NCBI GenBank assembly: GCA_015057715.1 | Contig: SVDS01000002.1 | Coordinates: forward strand, 37,410 to 101,409 | Direction of reading: 5' to 3' | Origin: Paenibacillaceae bacterium | GTDB taxonomy: Bacteria; Bacillota; Clostridia; Lachnospirales; Lachnospiraceae | DNA length: 64,000 nt | Part shown: piece after piece, positions 17,917-25,500 of the stretch | Numbering within the stretch: position 1 is the first letter of the stretch | Layout: each line of letters opens with the position of its first letter | Translations under genes and position numbers: made by a program | Notes under the pieces: generated by a model | What the model was told of the DNA's origin: nothing | The model's input: the letters and a program-made list of their open reading frames with translations, nothing else | The model's database searches: none

Positions 17917-19692
17917 TTACTTTTTATCTGTTTTTTTACTGTCAACTCCAGGACCATATTCTCCTGATGTTTCTTTGTCTGATTCGGAATCGTTTTCTAA
18001 ACTGGCTTTTTTCTCTTCTCTTGCCTTGATTCCTGCTTTGGCTGCAGCAATCTTTTGGTTCAGCCCGTCTGCAACATCGGAAAGTTCCAGGCGCACATAG
18101 ATTGCCTGGGCAGTCTGATAATAAGTGATTGCACTTTCATACTTTTCGTCGGTCAAAAGCTCATTTCCTTTATTTTCCAGATCTATGGCATTCTTTTGAT
18201 CATTTAACTTCTGCTGATTTTCCAGCTCCCGCTGTTCATCCTCTTCCTTTTTTGCCTTTTCCTCGTCAGCTTTCACAGACTCATCTTCTGCTTCTTTTGC
18301 AGCTTTGCTCTCTTCTTTCGCAGCAGCCTGGGCAGATGCTGTTTTCTGACTGTCCTTATCCATCTTTTCTTCTAATGCCGCCAGCTTTGCCGTCGCCTCT
18401 TCTTTTCCAGCTGCAAAATAAAGGGAAGCTGCCTTGTCTCTGGCCTCACGGTAGGCCTTTAATGCGCCTTCCAATTCACCATACCCCTCTTTTTGCTGTC
18501 CCGACTCGATTAAATCAAATACACTGATATAATCTCTGGTACGCTTTAACTGGCTCTCTATGTATTGTTTCCCCACGTTTCCCGATTCCACGGATAAATC
18601 CTTAGCTTTCAGATAAAGATCCTGGGCTTTCTGATACGCTTCCCCTTTCATCGCATCATCAGCCAGAAGAATCTGATCTGCCAGCCTCTTATATAAATCT
18701 GCTTCTTTGGATTCTTTTTTCTTCTTTAAGCCGTCAGCAAGCTTCTTTGCCTCTTTGTAATCCTCAGATGCTTTCAAATAGTTGTCATAACGTAAATACT
18801 CCTCGCCACTTTCCATATGGATTTTAAGACTCTCTTCTTTACGCTCTATACTTCTGTGACGAAGGAAAAGTCCAAGGCTGATTCCTCCTGCTGCCAGCAG
18901 AATAGGCAGTGCAATAAGTAAAACTTTCTTTACCGTAATCTTCTTGGCAGGAGGCTGGTAGACCTTGTCCACAAAAGTCACAGCAAGGCTGTAATTATCC
19001 ACCTCATCCGTTTCCTGTTTTCCCAGGATGGAATCTTCCGCTTTATCAAGTATTTCTCCTGGCTCAGTCGCCTCCTTAACTGCTTCTAAGAATTCATCCT
19101 CACCATAATTTTCCCATGCACCTCTGGTAAAAAGAGCAAAACTATCACCATCCTCAAGGCGGATTTTCTTTGAGCCCGAAATCTCCGGCTGTCCCCGCTC
19201 TCCAAGATAGGAATACAGATTATTCCGTGCTTCGTGAGCGGCCGCCTGATCCAGCGTAATCCGCTCCTCACGAAGCAGATTTTCAGTAAGGGACTGATCT
19301 GTTGTCTTTACTAAGATACGGGCATTTCTCACCAGATAAAACCGGCTGTTTCCTGCATAGAAAAAGCGAATGTTCCTGTAGTCTGACACAACCAGAACAA
19401 CGGAAGCCTTCAGATGCATTCCTCCCCGCTGCTTAAGAAGCTCCTTGTGGGCAAGATTTATGTAGTGCTTTAACTTCCCTTTTTTCATGGAAGGTCCTTC
19501 TACAAAGCTGCGAATCACACTTTCCACCACCAGCTTGGCACTGTTGATTTCCAGTTCACCGTCAAGACTGTCTGCAAGCACGTAGCAGGCAAAGTCATCC
19601 ATTTCCACATAACCAAAGTAATCTCTGTTTGTCAGCTTATGACCTTCCTCCGAGATATACCTTGTCCGGAATTCAGAGTTAATTCTTCTCAT
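17917..19692 (-). CDS. PP2C-like protein with transmembrane helix and TPR/coiled-coil tail
   Basis: 591 residues. Residues 1-240 have a PP2C-like layout: NRDYFGYVEMDDFACYVLAD near the start, KASVVLVVSDYRNIRFFYAG in the middle, and DNYSLAVTFV at the end. The usual DGxGG metal motif is replaced by DSLDGE, so catalysis is doubtful. A membrane helix spans about 249-272. The remaining 320 residues are charged helices with TPR-like periodicity (NYLKASEDYKEAKKLADGLK, YQKAQDLYLKAKDL) and an Ala/Glu/Lys coiled coil. The topology would place phosphatase-like and TPR parts on opposite faces of the membrane. The start overlaps the preceding PP2C gene by 14 bp. It may sense or anchor the apparatus. Confidence 0.7.
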   Translation of the reverse strand: MRRINSEFRTRYISEEGHKLTNRDYFGYVEMDDFACYVLADSLDGELEINSAKLVVESVIRSFVEGPSMKKGKLKHYINLAHKELLKQRGGMHLKASVVLVVSDYRNIRFFYAGNSRFYLVRNARILVKTTDQSLTENLLREERITLDQAAAHEARNNLYSYLGERGQPEISGSKKIRLEDGDSFALFTRGAWENYGEDEFLEAVKEATEPGEILDKAEDSILGKQETDEVDNYSLAVTFVDKVYQPPAKKITVKKVLLIALPILLAAGGISLGLFLRHRSIERKEESLKIHMESGEEYLRYDNYLKASEDYKEAKKLADGLKKKKESKEADLYKRLADQILLADDAMKGEAYQKAQDLYLKAKDLSVESGNVGKQYIESQLKRTRDYISVFDLIESGQQKEGYGELEGALKAYREARDKAASLYFAAGKEEATAKLAALEEKMDKDSQKTASAQAAAKEESKAAKEAEDESVKADEEKAKKEEDEQRELENQQKLNDQKNAIDLENKGNELLTDEKYESAITYYQTAQAIYVRLELSDVADGLNQKIAAAKAGIKAREEKKASLENDSESDKETSGEYGPGVDSKKTDKK

Positions 19693-20539
19693 CAGACACC
19701 TCCGCTTTTATTAGCACTACACTTCCGTTTTCTTTGTCCATACCTTTTTTCTGTTCTGCTTCCATAATCAGACTGTCTGACTTTTCCTTTAATGTGTAGT
19801 CTCTCAGCAAAATGTCTTCCATTTCTGCCCATGAGAGAACATCAAAAATCCCCTTGGTCATCATCATAATGATGTCTCCCTGCCTCAGACGTATGGGTTT
19901 GTCACATACTTCAATATCCCGAAATCCATCAATTCCAAGATAATTCCATATCCGGTCCTCTTCCATCGTCCAAATGGTTTCCTGTCTGGATAAGACGCCT
20001 TCCTGATATGCATTTAATGCCAGTACATTCAGAGTCTGTCCCTTGCTTATGGGGATCAGCTCCTGATTTCGAAACAGGGCAATTCTTATATCACCTGCCA
20101 GACCATAATGAAACGTAAATCCGTTTATGAAAGCTGCAGCAAGACACGTTCCGCCTCTTCGTTCCCCCAGTGTCTTCTGCACTCTTTGATTGGCTTCATA
20201 AAACGATGTTTTAAAGAAATATTCAGGGTTATGTAAAACCTGATAGGGCTGAAAAGCGTCAAGAACAGTATCCATGGCTGTCTGAGCGCATACTTTTCCT
20301 GTATTGGCTTTTCCAATGCCATCGGAAAGAACAGCCATCACCCCTGCGCTACTGGATTCAAATCCTGCCATATCTGACTGTATTTCCTTATCTCCTATTG
20401 TATGGCTGATTACGCACCGCCCAAAAGAGCCGCTCTTATTTTCCTCGTTTCTGTTCATTTCCTCTCCAGGCAAAAGAAGTCTGCCTGCGACGGAAACAAG
20501 TAAAGCTGCTCCAATACCAATCATTATTGTCAGCATCAT
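19679..20539 (-). CDS. Membrane-anchored PP2C-type serine/threonine phosphatase
   Basis: 286 residues. An N-terminal hydrophobic helix (MLTIMIGIGAALLVSVAGRL) is followed by a PP2C domain with MAVLSDGIGKANTGKVCAQT (the DGxG metal site), GGTCLAAAFI, DIIMMMTKGIFD and ENGSVVLI. PP2C enzymes remove phosphate from Ser/Thr using Mn2+/Mg2+. In type VI systems a PP2C enzyme (PppA) opposes a kinase (PpkA) and FHA readers. FHA genes lie directly upstream, but no protein kinase was found in the window. It overlaps the preceding FHA gene by 4 bp (ATGA). Confidence 0.75.
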   Translation of the reverse strand: MMLTIMIGIGAALLVSVAGRLLLPGEEMNRNEENKSGSFGRCVISHTIGDKEIQSDMAGFESSSAGVMAVLSDGIGKANTGKVCAQTAMDTVLDAFQPYQVLHNPEYFFKTSFYEANQRVQKTLGERRGGTCLAAAFINGFTFHYGLAGDIRIALFRNQELIPISKGQTLNVLALNAYQEGVLSRQETIWTMEEDRIWNYLGIDGFRDIEVCDKPIRLRQGDIIMMMTKGIFDVLSWAEMEDILLRDYTLKEKSDSLIMEAEQKKGMDKENGSVVLIKAEVSDEKN

Positions 20540-21033
20540 TTTTGATCATCCCATTCAAAGTTTTCTCCGCACAAAGGTACAAATAAGAAACGACTTTTCC
20601 CCAGTTCTATTACATCATATGGTTTTAATTCTGTTGGAATATAAACCGCTTCCTCATTCAGATAGGCTAGTCCAGCTGCATCGCCAGGCAGAATCACCGT
20701 ATTCCTCTTTTTCTGATCGTAAACAATTATGGTGTGATTCTTCCGGTTGATCTCATTGTCTCCCAGGATCTGTATATCCATGTCATCTCCTCTGCCAACG
20801 AAATTTTTGCCGCCATGAATCTTATAATCCATTCCAATTCTGGCTCCAGCTATGCACACCAGCCATCCGCATACCGGACTGACCTCTTCCTGAAGCAGTT
20901 CAACAGCCGGCTCAAAACCAAGGGGTTTGGTATCATCCTTTTCATCCTTTAATTTCATCTGACAGTATGGACAGGTATTTCCATAACGTCTTGCATTAAA
21001 TACATGTCCGTTTGGGCATCTTACTAAGCTCAT
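20536..21033 (-). CDS. FHA-domain protein with N-terminal zinc-ribbon-like segment
   Basis: 165 residues. The start region reads RCPNGHVFNARRYGNTCPYC, a CxxGH...CxxC zinc-ribbon-like knuckle. Residues about 75-160 form an FHA-like beta sandwich: FVGRGDDMDIQILGDNEINR, then HTIIVYDQKKRNTVILPGDA and a final strand with FLFVPL. The canonical GR...S..H phosphothreonine pocket is partly altered (NRKNH instead of SRxH), so phosphopeptide binding needs proof. FHA domains read phosphothreonine. The gene is coupled to the PP2C gene downstream. Confidence 0.72.
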   Translation of the reverse strand: MSLVRCPNGHVFNARRYGNTCPYCQMKLKDEKDDTKPLGFEPAVELLQEEVSPVCGWLVCIAGARIGMDYKIHGGKNFVGRGDDMDIQILGDNEINRKNHTIIVYDQKKRNTVILPGDAAGLAYLNEEAVYIPTELKPYDVIELGKSRFLFVPLCGENFEWDDQK

Positions 21034-21056
21034 GTTTTATTCTCCAATCTATGTTC

Positions 21057-21611
21057 TTATGTCAATAAGAGACGGGTATTTGCTATGTAAATAATATCTC
21101 CCGCCGATAATCTGCAAGGCCGGTTTGTTACCTGGTAACAGCCGCCGTCTTCCACCTTTTTGATTTTTACACCATTTTGAGAACCCAAATCCTCCAGATA
21201 CCAGGAATCCAGGCAAAAATTTAATACTGCATGCTGAGAGTCAATAAATGTGCTGTATTCACAATCTTCTAAATCAACATCGACCTCTTCTTCGTCATTC
21301 TTCTTTCCTATAATCAAAGCCGTTTTTCCAGCCAGATCCCAGGATTTTAATGGTCTTTCCTTTTCATCCAGAAGTACCAGCTGACAGACTCCTGACATTA
21401 TTTTATAATCTGCCGCGTTTTGCCTTTTTTTTGTATCATGTGAGGTCAATAAAACAAGAATATCCGCCAGAGCCAGAACCGAAACTACTCCGATTGGAAT
21501 CTGTATCCACATGCCTTTGCGGTTTAAATAAAAGAAACACAGGTTAAATAATACCGAGCAGATCAACACTGCCATATCAAGTACAATTTTCTTTTTTTTG
21601 ATGGATTTCAT
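21057..21611 (-). CDS. Membrane FHA-domain protein
   Basis: 184 residues. Two hydrophobic helices (VLDMAVLICSVLFNLCFFYL and IQIPIGVVSVLALADILVLL) lie at about residues 9-28 and 35-54. A cytoplasmic FHA-like domain follows, with ALIIGKK, a DSQHAVL turn (S/T-x-x-H-like), DLGSQNGVKI and a last strand GDIIYIANTRLLL. The SQNGVK motif is the well-conserved FHA loop. It would bind a phosphothreonine ligand at the inner membrane face, perhaps recruiting the apparatus. It lies between the J-domain gene and the zinc-ribbon FHA gene. Confidence 0.75.
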   Translation of the reverse strand: MKSIKKKKIVLDMAVLICSVLFNLCFFYLNRKGMWIQIPIGVVSVLALADILVLLTSHDTKKRQNAADYKIMSGVCQLVLLDEKERPLKSWDLAGKTALIIGKKNDEEEVDVDLEDCEYSTFIDSQHAVLNFCLDSWYLEDLGSQNGVKIKKVEDGGCYQVTNRPCRLSAGDIIYIANTRLLLT

Positions 21612-21630
21612 GCACCTTCGGGCTCCTTCA

Positions 21631-22062
21631 TCATTTTTTTACGCCAAAAAAAGAAGAAAACAAATCATCCGGATTTACCGGTCCAGTGGATTTTTTAGAG
21701 TTATTAGTCTCTTTGTAGGTTTCCATTCCCTTTCCAGGCTGAAAACCAAAAAAACGTTCAAACTGGCTTAAATCAGGAGCTGGTCTTTCCGTCTCATTAT
21801 TTGAATAGCCACGGCCGTTTTTCCCCTGCTCTTGCCTTGTGCTCTCCCTATTTTCACTATAGCCAAGATCGTACCGTTTCCGCTTTTCTTCATCTCCAAG
21901 AACCTCATAAGCTTCCTGGATCTCATACATCTTTTTATTTCCCTCCGGATCATCCTTTATTACATCCGGATGGTACTTCTTTGCCAGCTTTCTATACGCC
22001 GCCTTAATCTCTTTCTCTGTTGCCTGTGAGGATACCCCCAGAATCTTATAGTAGTTGAGCAT
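21631..22062 (-). CDS. J-domain (DnaJ-like) co-chaperone
   Basis: 143 residues from the ATG at 22062, preceded by AAGGAA at 7 nt. A longer reading from 22092 would place the start inside a terminator-like hairpin. Residues 1-65 are a complete J domain with the catalytic HPD motif ([19 protein letters not shown]). The rest is a low-complexity Gly/Asn/Lys linker ending in the aromatic motif [13 protein letters not shown] domains stimulate Hsp70 ATPases; the Hsp70-like gene at 15430-17901 is the obvious partner. There is no zinc finger or C-terminal substrate domain, so it is a specialised co-chaperone rather than DnaJ itself. Confidence 0.85.
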   Translation of the reverse strand: MLNYYKILGVSSQATEKEIKAAYRKLAKKYHPDVIKDDPEGNKKMYEIQEAYEVLGDEEKRKRYDLGYSENRESTRQEQGKNGRGYSNNETERPAPDLSQFERFFGFQPGKGMETYKETNNSKKSTGPVNPDDLFSSFFGVKK

Positions 22063-22081
22063 AATATTTTCCTTAGCGAAA

Positions 22082-22101
22082 AGGGCTGCCAAACGGCAGC
22101 C
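22082..22101 (-). terminator. Terminator-like hairpin between tube genes and J-domain gene
   Basis: On the minus strand the stem GGGCTGCC / GGCAGCCC closes a GTTT loop and is followed by TTTTC. It starts about 10 bp after the stop of the second tube gene. The short U tract suggests partial termination or 3'-end protection, which would make tube mRNA more abundant than the downstream regulatory genes. Confidence 0.6.
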
Positions 22102-22110
22102 CCCACATGT

Positions 22111-22536
22111 TTACACGCTGTATCCGCCTTCCACAGCGATTTGCGCCATCTTGTCTTTTTTCTGCTTCACAATTAGCTTAAATGTACCAACACCCTCGGT
22201 ATCGCCGTAATCTTCTTTATAGTCAACTACGAATGCATTGGGGTATGTAAATTTACGAATTACCTGGGAAGCTGCAATTACTTCAATGGTTACTTTCCGA
22301 TAACAGTCAGATTTCTCTGCAGGTACTAAGGACCAGAGTCCCAGCTGTCTTGTTGCATCAAATGGATCTCCGTCAACTGCTGTTAAAATCTTTCCTGAAA
22401 TTTCTACAGTGCTTCCCATATCAGTGGAACGGGCATTGGAGTCATGGGGAATATCGGTTCTGAATTTCACTCCTGTAATGCTGATTGTTCCTAAATCAAT
22501 GGTAGATGGTCCTTCTACTTTTAATGTAAATCCCAT
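22111..22536 (-). CDS. Putative Hcp/gp19-like tube protein (paralogue 2)
   Basis: 141 residues, strand-rich, without signal peptide. It is clearly paralogous to the next gene upstream: shared blocks are DIPHDSNARSTDMGSTV, then W-S-L-V-P-A-E and a C-terminal PNAFVVDY followed by FKLIVKQKKDKM. The length, beta-barrel-like alternation and small size match Hcp-type inner tube subunits. The place directly after a large sheath-like protein supports this. I did not find a diagnostic Hcp motif, so the call depends on context. A terminator-like hairpin follows the gene. Confidence 0.55.
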   Translation of the reverse strand: MGFTLKVEGPSTIDLGTISITGVKFRTDIPHDSNARSTDMGSTVEISGKILTAVDGDPFDATRQLGLWSLVPAEKSDCYRKVTIEVIAASQVIRKFTYPNAFVVDYKEDYGDTEGVGTFKLIVKQKKDKMAQIAVEGGYSV

Positions 22537-22569
22537 AATCGGTTCCTTCCTTTCTTTTCCTTATTTTAA

Positions 22570-22998
22570 TTATTCTCCGCTGAATCCGCCTTCAAATTTC
22601 AGGTTTACCATCTTATCTTTTTTCTGCTTGATAAGAAGTTTGAAAATACCGGTACCGGTTTCATCTGTAAAATCCTCTGAGTAGTCCACAACGAAAGCGT
22701 TGGGTACTGTAATTTGTCTTACCACCTGAGATGCATTAACTACATCAATCTGAACATTACGGTAGCAATCGGAATTCTCTGCCGGAACAAGAGACCATCT
22801 GGCCAGCTTACTGGTATCGTCTGCGGCTTCCCCGCCTACTGCTGCCAGTATTTTTCCTTCAATCAGTACCGTTGAGCCAAGATCTGTTGATCTTGCGTTG
22901 GAATCGTGGGGAATATCTGCTCCAAACACCACGTTTGTGATGCTTGTCTCACGCAGTTCCACAGATTCGCTGCCTGTGATTTTCATTCTAAGTCCCAT
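22570..22998 (-). CDS. Putative Hcp/gp19-like tube protein (paralogue 1)
   Basis: 142 residues with the same architecture as its neighbour downstream: DIPHDSNARSTDLGSTVLIE, then ARWSLVPAENSDCYRNVQ and a C-terminal FKLLIKQKKDKM block. It has a strong GGAGG site before its ATG. Differences are spread evenly over the chain, so the pair is an older duplication and not an assembly artefact. Two tube-like proteins could build one mixed tube, or one could be a tube initiator or terminator. A stable hairpin precedes the gene. Confidence 0.55.
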   Translation of the reverse strand: MGLRMKITGSESVELRETSITNVVFGADIPHDSNARSTDLGSTVLIEGKILAAVGGEAADDTSKLARWSLVPAENSDCYRNVQIDVVNASQVVRQITVPNAFVVDYSEDFTDETGTGIFKLLIKQKKDKMVNLKFEGGFSGE

Positions 22999-23079
22999 AA
23001 ATTTTCCTCCATTCTCTTTTATCTATTTTTTTGTAAACTATAAGCCCTGTAAATTCGGCTTTCAGTTACCGATAGGAAT

Positions 23080-23105
23080 GATCTTTTCTAACTTCTGAAA
23101 AGATC
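23080..23105 (-). other. Intercistronic hairpin between microprotein and tube genes
   Basis: A perfect 9-bp stem (GATCTTTTC / GAAAAGATC) with an 8-nt loop and no U tract. It sits between the sheath/microprotein part and the two tube genes. It may act as an RNA processing or stability element so that tube protein is made in excess of other parts. The structure is seen in the sequence; the role is inferred. Confidence 0.5.
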
Positions 23106-23127
23106 TGATTGTACGCAGAAACTATAA

Positions 23128-23220
23128 TTATCCGCGTTTTTTCTTTATAACCTTGTAAATGGCAAATACAAAACAAACCACAAAGAAAATATCAAGTCCA
23201 ATTTTTACCGCATTATACAT
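23128..23220 (-). CDS. 30-aa single-pass membrane microprotein
   Basis: A short frame right after the sheath stop codon. ATG at 23220 follows AGGAAG at about 8 nt, and the frame ends with TAA at 23128. The product has a short polar N-terminus, a hydrophobic helix (IGLDIFFVVCFVFAIYKVI) and a basic KKKRG tail, so it should insert with the C-terminus inside. It is too small for most annotation pipelines. Its position between sheath and tube genes suggests a role at the membrane end of the apparatus. No homologue is known to me. Confidence 0.5.
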   Translation of the reverse strand: MYNAVKIGLDIFFVVCFVFAIYKVIKKKRG

Positions 23221-23234
23221 AATCAATTACTTCC

Positions 23235-25436
23235 TTATGCGGACTGTCCTTTTCTGGTCAATTCAACTTTTAAGTTTCTGGTTGTATTGCTGAACGTCAG
23301 CTGAACATTGCAGATACCATTTTTTTCATCTATATTGAAATCCAGTTCATCTCCATCCTGAAGTAAGGAGTTAACGTACTGGCGGTTTGCATCCCATTTA
23401 CTCTTCTGGCTGCTTGGATTATTGCTGAAAAACTTAAGGATCTTGTCCTGCTTGAAATCACCGCTGTAAAAACGCAGCATTCTTTCTATGTAGGTAACCA
23501 CAAGAGTCTTGTAAATGGGTTCGAATTCTGTTCCGTTGCTTAGTAAATTTCTTGCTTTGTAAACCATAATATTTCTGATATCCCTGCCCTTATGCTGAGC
23601 ATTATCGGAAGTAAACACAAAGCCAAAGCCGGTATTGTTAATGGAATTTTTAATTGCATTGGTAAATCCTGAAATTTCCTTTGTCATGCTGGTAGTTACA
23701 AGCAGGGCATTATCATCTGCTTCAATATCGTAACGCACACCCGGATATTCCATGGACGTATTGGGGAATCTCTGTTTTAAATATTCCGGACACTGCCAGG
23801 AAGCTGCAATACCTGCTGCGCCATAAGCGGCTCCTATGTAAACACCCTCGATCCACATTTTCATAATGTCTTCTTTTTCCTTAGAAAGAGCAACATTTCC
23901 TTCCTCATCAATCACCATACGGTTATCGAGAATCAGTCCTGATTTATCCTTTGGTATAATGGTTACGTTAGGAATACAGGGAACTACAAATTCGCTGTAC
24001 TCTTTTTTCATTAAAGGTGTACATTTATCTTTAAAGATACCAATACCCTCTGTTGCCACATAGCTGAAGGTGCTTTCTTCACCAGTGGAAAAGCTGAAGA
24101 ATGTAGTAATCTTATAAGGTGTAATGGCATTCATCAGGGTAGCAAGACTTTCCATGGAATTGGTTCCAGGTTTCTTTACTTTCTGATTACCCGCAAACCG
24201 CATTCTCTGAAGCTTACCGCCACCGGACTGATTGAGTTCCACATCAGGTACAATTCCAAACCACAGAGTATTTTCAAACTCATTTTTATCATTTGTGGTA
24301 TTTAAGTAGGTTAAAAGTCTTGGAAGATTGCTTGATTTTACTAACATTTCCAAAGGAATATTTGTAATAAGTAGCTTTGGCTGCATTCCTTTTTCCTTTA
24401 CCTGATACTGATCAAAAAATGCCTTAACGCCAAGAATCTTTTCAATCAGAGGTTTTACAGCCTTTACAAAATCGTCCTTGCTCTTTTTGTAGAATTCCAG
24501 GTATGTATTGTAATTGCGGACTTCTAATTCACGGTCTACGCTGCTTTCCACGGTTGAGGTAAGCGGACAGAAGGTTCTAACTACCAGTTCCCTTACATAA
24601 TCGGAAGGAGTATCATTTAAAGCATCGTAGTCATCTCTAAATGTCTGCACCAGGCTGGAATTAACATGATCATCTACAACTGCCAGCTGGGTTCCCTCCT
24701 CCTGTTTCATCTCCAGAATCTTTAATTCTCCGTCGTCTCCCATGCTTAACAGTCCGGCCTTAAATTCCTGTCCGCCCTGTGCCGATTCTCCGCTTCCAAG
24801 AAGGAGACGGGTTTTAATATCTTCAATTGCAAGAGGAAGCATGGCTAAAACATTATTGTAGTTATGGCTCGCCTGTTCAAACTGAAAGTTTAACTGGTCT
24901 CCCATATCCAGGCGTTTGGGATCCTCATCATCAAGCTCCATATACTTGCCGTATGTATACTGAATCTCTTTTCTCACCTGGCGGATATCTTCCATAATTT
25001 TTTTCGGTGAAATCATATCAAGAACATTGCTGAACTTAAAATCCACATTTGCCACTCCCATAGCCCCTTTTGCGCCCTGAAGAGTAATCAGCATATTTAA
25101 TAGGTCGTTCATTTCATTTAGCGGAATTTCCGTAATGCAATTGTCTGGGATATTCTCTGGTTTCACCAGACTGTACTGGATACTTCCTGTTTTGGCATCG
25201 CACCAGGAGTAAACAACTGGCGCAAATTTCTCCAGAAATTCTGCGAAACTTTCTACCAGAAGCATTTCATTGATTTCCTTGATCTTGTCATCATCAAGGC
25301 TTGTCTTTCCTCTGACATCTCCGATCAGGGTGAGTAAATTCAGCTTTTCCGGATTGATTTCTGAGAATAATATTGTCCGGTTTGTTTGTGTAATTGTTTC
25401 CATAAGCTTCTCTCTCTCTTTCTTACTTTTATTCAT
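23235..25436 (-). CDS. Large putative contractile sheath protein (TssC-like position)
   Basis: 733 residues from the ATG at 25436, or 722 if the ATG at 25403 is used; both have weak G-rich sites. The chain is soluble. It opens with INPEKLNLLTLIGDVRG, has a central domain with MRFAGNQKVKKPGTNSMESL, then a helix WIEGVYIGAAYGAAGIAASW. It ends in an alpha/beta domain with KTLVVTYIERMLRFYSGDF and a final beta hairpin (NVQLTFSNTTRNLKVELTRK). The size, the conserved-looking C-terminal domain and its place before two tube genes fit a sheath subunit combining TssB and TssC roles. No TssB/TssC signature is certain, so confidence is moderate. Confidence 0.55.
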   Translation of the reverse strand: MNKSKKEREKLMETITQTNRTILFSEINPEKLNLLTLIGDVRGKTSLDDDKIKEINEMLLVESFAEFLEKFAPVVYSWCDAKTGSIQYSLVKPENIPDNCITEIPLNEMNDLLNMLITLQGAKGAMGVANVDFKFSNVLDMISPKKIMEDIRQVRKEIQYTYGKYMELDDEDPKRLDMGDQLNFQFEQASHNYNNVLAMLPLAIEDIKTRLLLGSGESAQGGQEFKAGLLSMGDDGELKILEMKQEEGTQLAVVDDHVNSSLVQTFRDDYDALNDTPSDYVRELVVRTFCPLTSTVESSVDRELEVRNYNTYLEFYKKSKDDFVKAVKPLIEKILGVKAFFDQYQVKEKGMQPKLLITNIPLEMLVKSSNLPRLLTYLNTTNDKNEFENTLWFGIVPDVELNQSGGGKLQRMRFAGNQKVKKPGTNSMESLATLMNAITPYKITTFFSFSTGEESTFSYVATEGIGIFKDKCTPLMKKEYSEFVVPCIPNVTIIPKDKSGLILDNRMVIDEEGNVALSKEKEDIMKMWIEGVYIGAAYGAAGIAASWQCPEYLKQRFPNTSMEYPGVRYDIEADDNALLVTTSMTKEISGFTNAIKNSINNTGFGFVFTSDNAQHKGRDIRNIMVYKARNLLSNGTEFEPIYKTLVVTYIERMLRFYSGDFKQDKILKFFSNNPSSQKSKWDANRQYVNSLLQDGDELDFNIDEKNGICNVQLTFSNTTRNLKVELTRKGQSA

Positions 25437-25500
25437 CCGCTCTCATCCTGAAAAAGGAATGGCAAGCGTAAACAACTATGTTGGTATCGATTTAAAACTG

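Noticed and set aside
22063..22092. N-terminal extension of the J-domain protein
   Set aside because: The extension would translate a terminator-like hairpin, whereas the ATG at 22062 has a proper AAGGAA site and begins the J domain directly.
1..25436. Prophage tail island or R-type bacteriocin
   Set aside because: No capsid, portal, terminase, holin, lysin, integrase or tape-measure gene is seen, while FHA, PP2C, Hsp70, J-domain and vWA genes are integral to the run.
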